Of a DNA stretch of 28,180 nucleotides, positions 27,435-28,180 are shown piece by piece; the stretch's first letter is position 1; every line of letters begins with the position of its first letter. The DNA comes from Chara braunii (lineage: Eukaryota > Streptophyta > Charophyceae > Charales > Characeae): NCBI GenBank assembly GCA_003427395.1, contig BFEA01000162.1, positions 2,788,274 to 2,816,453 on the forward strand. The letters are read 5' to 3'. The notes beneath the pieces were generated by a model. The model saw only the letters and a program-made list of their open reading frames with translations, searched no databases and was not told the origin of the DNA. Both the position numbers and the translations under genes were made by a program.

Positions 27435-27688
27435 GTATATATATTGTTATACTGTCACATGAATATCAGAGCGCAAAAGCGAAAAAAACAAAAGGAAGCA
27501 AAAAAGATATCAATTCATTTTTAATCTTCTTCCTTACAAGACTCCCGCTGTTCAGAACCTCTTGCGTACAAGGCCGCCAACGCGGATGTAGGTTGAGCGG
27601 TGGCTGCCCCGACCCCCGTGTGTGTGTCATATCGACCCACTTACACAGAGCCAAAGGGCAAAGAGGCAAAGAAAAGAGGAAGGGAACA
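27435..27688. repeat. Segmental direct repeat, unit 1
   Basis: Shares with unit 2 (27809-28047): TATATATATTGT, ATCAGAGCGCAAAA, CTGTTCA.AACCTCTT.CGTA, CAAGGCC.GCCA, GGTTGAG, GGCTGCCCC, CCCCGTGTGT, CACTT.CAC, AGCCAAA.GGCAAAGAGG. The offset is about 367-375 bp. Confidence 0.8.
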
Positions 27689-27769
27689 GCCAAATACAAC
27701 AAAACAGTGGGCAACACGCAACAGCACCAAAAACAGATCCTAGATGACAAGTCCCACATGCAAGCACCG

Positions 27770-27770
27770 N
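27770..27770. other. Ambiguous base (n)
   Basis: Single undetermined base between the two repeat units. Confidence 0.95.
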
Positions 27771-27808
27771 CCCTCCTTCACAGGCCAAACGACGGGACAA
27801 GACCCACC

Positions 27809-28047
27809 CATATATATATTGTCACATTGTGAATCAGAGCGCAAAAAAGGGGAAAGAAAAAAGGAAAAGGAAAAAAGGGGGAGGGGGAAGAGGTAAGGAA
27901 AGCTCCACCTGTTCATAACCTCTTACGTACAAGGCCAGCCACGTGGATGACAGGTTGAGTGCTGGCTGCCCCCATCCCCGTGTGTCACGAGGACCCACTT
28001 GCACGCAGCCAAAAGGCAAAGAGGTAAAGAAGAGGAGGAGGAAACCA
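27809..28047. repeat. Segmental direct repeat, unit 2
   Basis: Partner of 27435-27688; the purine-rich stretch after GCGCAAAA is expanded here (27841-27890). Confidence 0.8.
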
Positions 28048-28055
28048 AACCTGAC

Positions 28056-28097
28056 AGGGAAAGAAAGATAGGGAAAGAAAGATAGGGAAAGAAAGAT
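28056..28097. repeat. 14-bp minisatellite, 3 units
   Basis: AGGGAAAGAAAGAT three times without change. Confidence 0.95.
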
Positions 28098-28145
28098 AAT
28101 CCAATTATCACAAAGCAAATAACACATCCCACAGATCAACGTATC

Positions 28146-28180
28146 TTTTTTCTTTTTTTCTTTTTTTCTCTTTTTTCTTT
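28146..28180. repeat. T-rich low-complexity window edge
   Basis: Runs of T broken by single C's up to the end of the window. Confidence 0.9.

Overview
The window looks like a piece of a land-plant nuclear genome that is mostly transposable-element sequence in various stages of decay. The evidence is a U6 snRNA copy, a fragment of large-subunit (25S) rRNA, spliceosomal intron signals with a plant-like CCCH zinc-finger exon, decayed Ty3/gypsy retrotransposons, tRNA-derived SINEs, small DNA transposons and many microsatellites. I see no bacterial-style operon, CRISPR array or intact long gene. The clade cannot be fixed from sequence alone; a large repeat-rich genome such as a fern or a similar lineage is a guess.

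Region by region: (1) 1-2.8 kb holds a U6 retropseudogene with a perfect 17-bp target-site duplication, a SINE, and two or three minus-strand exons of a CCCH zinc-finger gene or gene fragment. (2) 2.8-10.1 kb is a decayed minus-strand Ty3/gypsy element. Gag, zinc knuckle, retropepsin, RT, RNase H, integrase and the pol C-terminus are recognisable in order. A 727-bp hAT-like element with a perfect 8-bp duplication sits in gag, and a ~360-bp element sits in integrase. (3) 10.1-12.1 kb is AT-rich or low-complexity sequence with a hairpin and a GA microsatellite. (4) 12.1-16.8 kb is a second, plus-strand, 5'-truncated gypsy copy of the same broad family. Two abutting MITEs interrupt its RNase H, and about 2.1 kb including a solo LTR with a 5-bp duplication separates RNase H from integrase. 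(5) 16.8-21 kb has diverged LTR-like sequence, another MITE, a SINE with a 15-bp duplication beside a 25S rRNA fragment, and a weak spliced-gene candidate. (6) 21-28.2 kb has two more MITEs (one next to its own empty-site paralogue), the best-preserved SINE, a 5'-truncated SINE, and several local tandem or segmental duplications.

No set of genes works together here. The most interesting content is a short-element community: (a) a TTA(A)-targeting MITE family with five copies, (b) a tRNA-derived SINE family with four copies, and (c) retrocopies of U6 and 25S rRNA with long target duplications, which imply LINE-type target-primed reverse transcription. All assignments come from reading the sequence and from short motif recognition; no database search was run.
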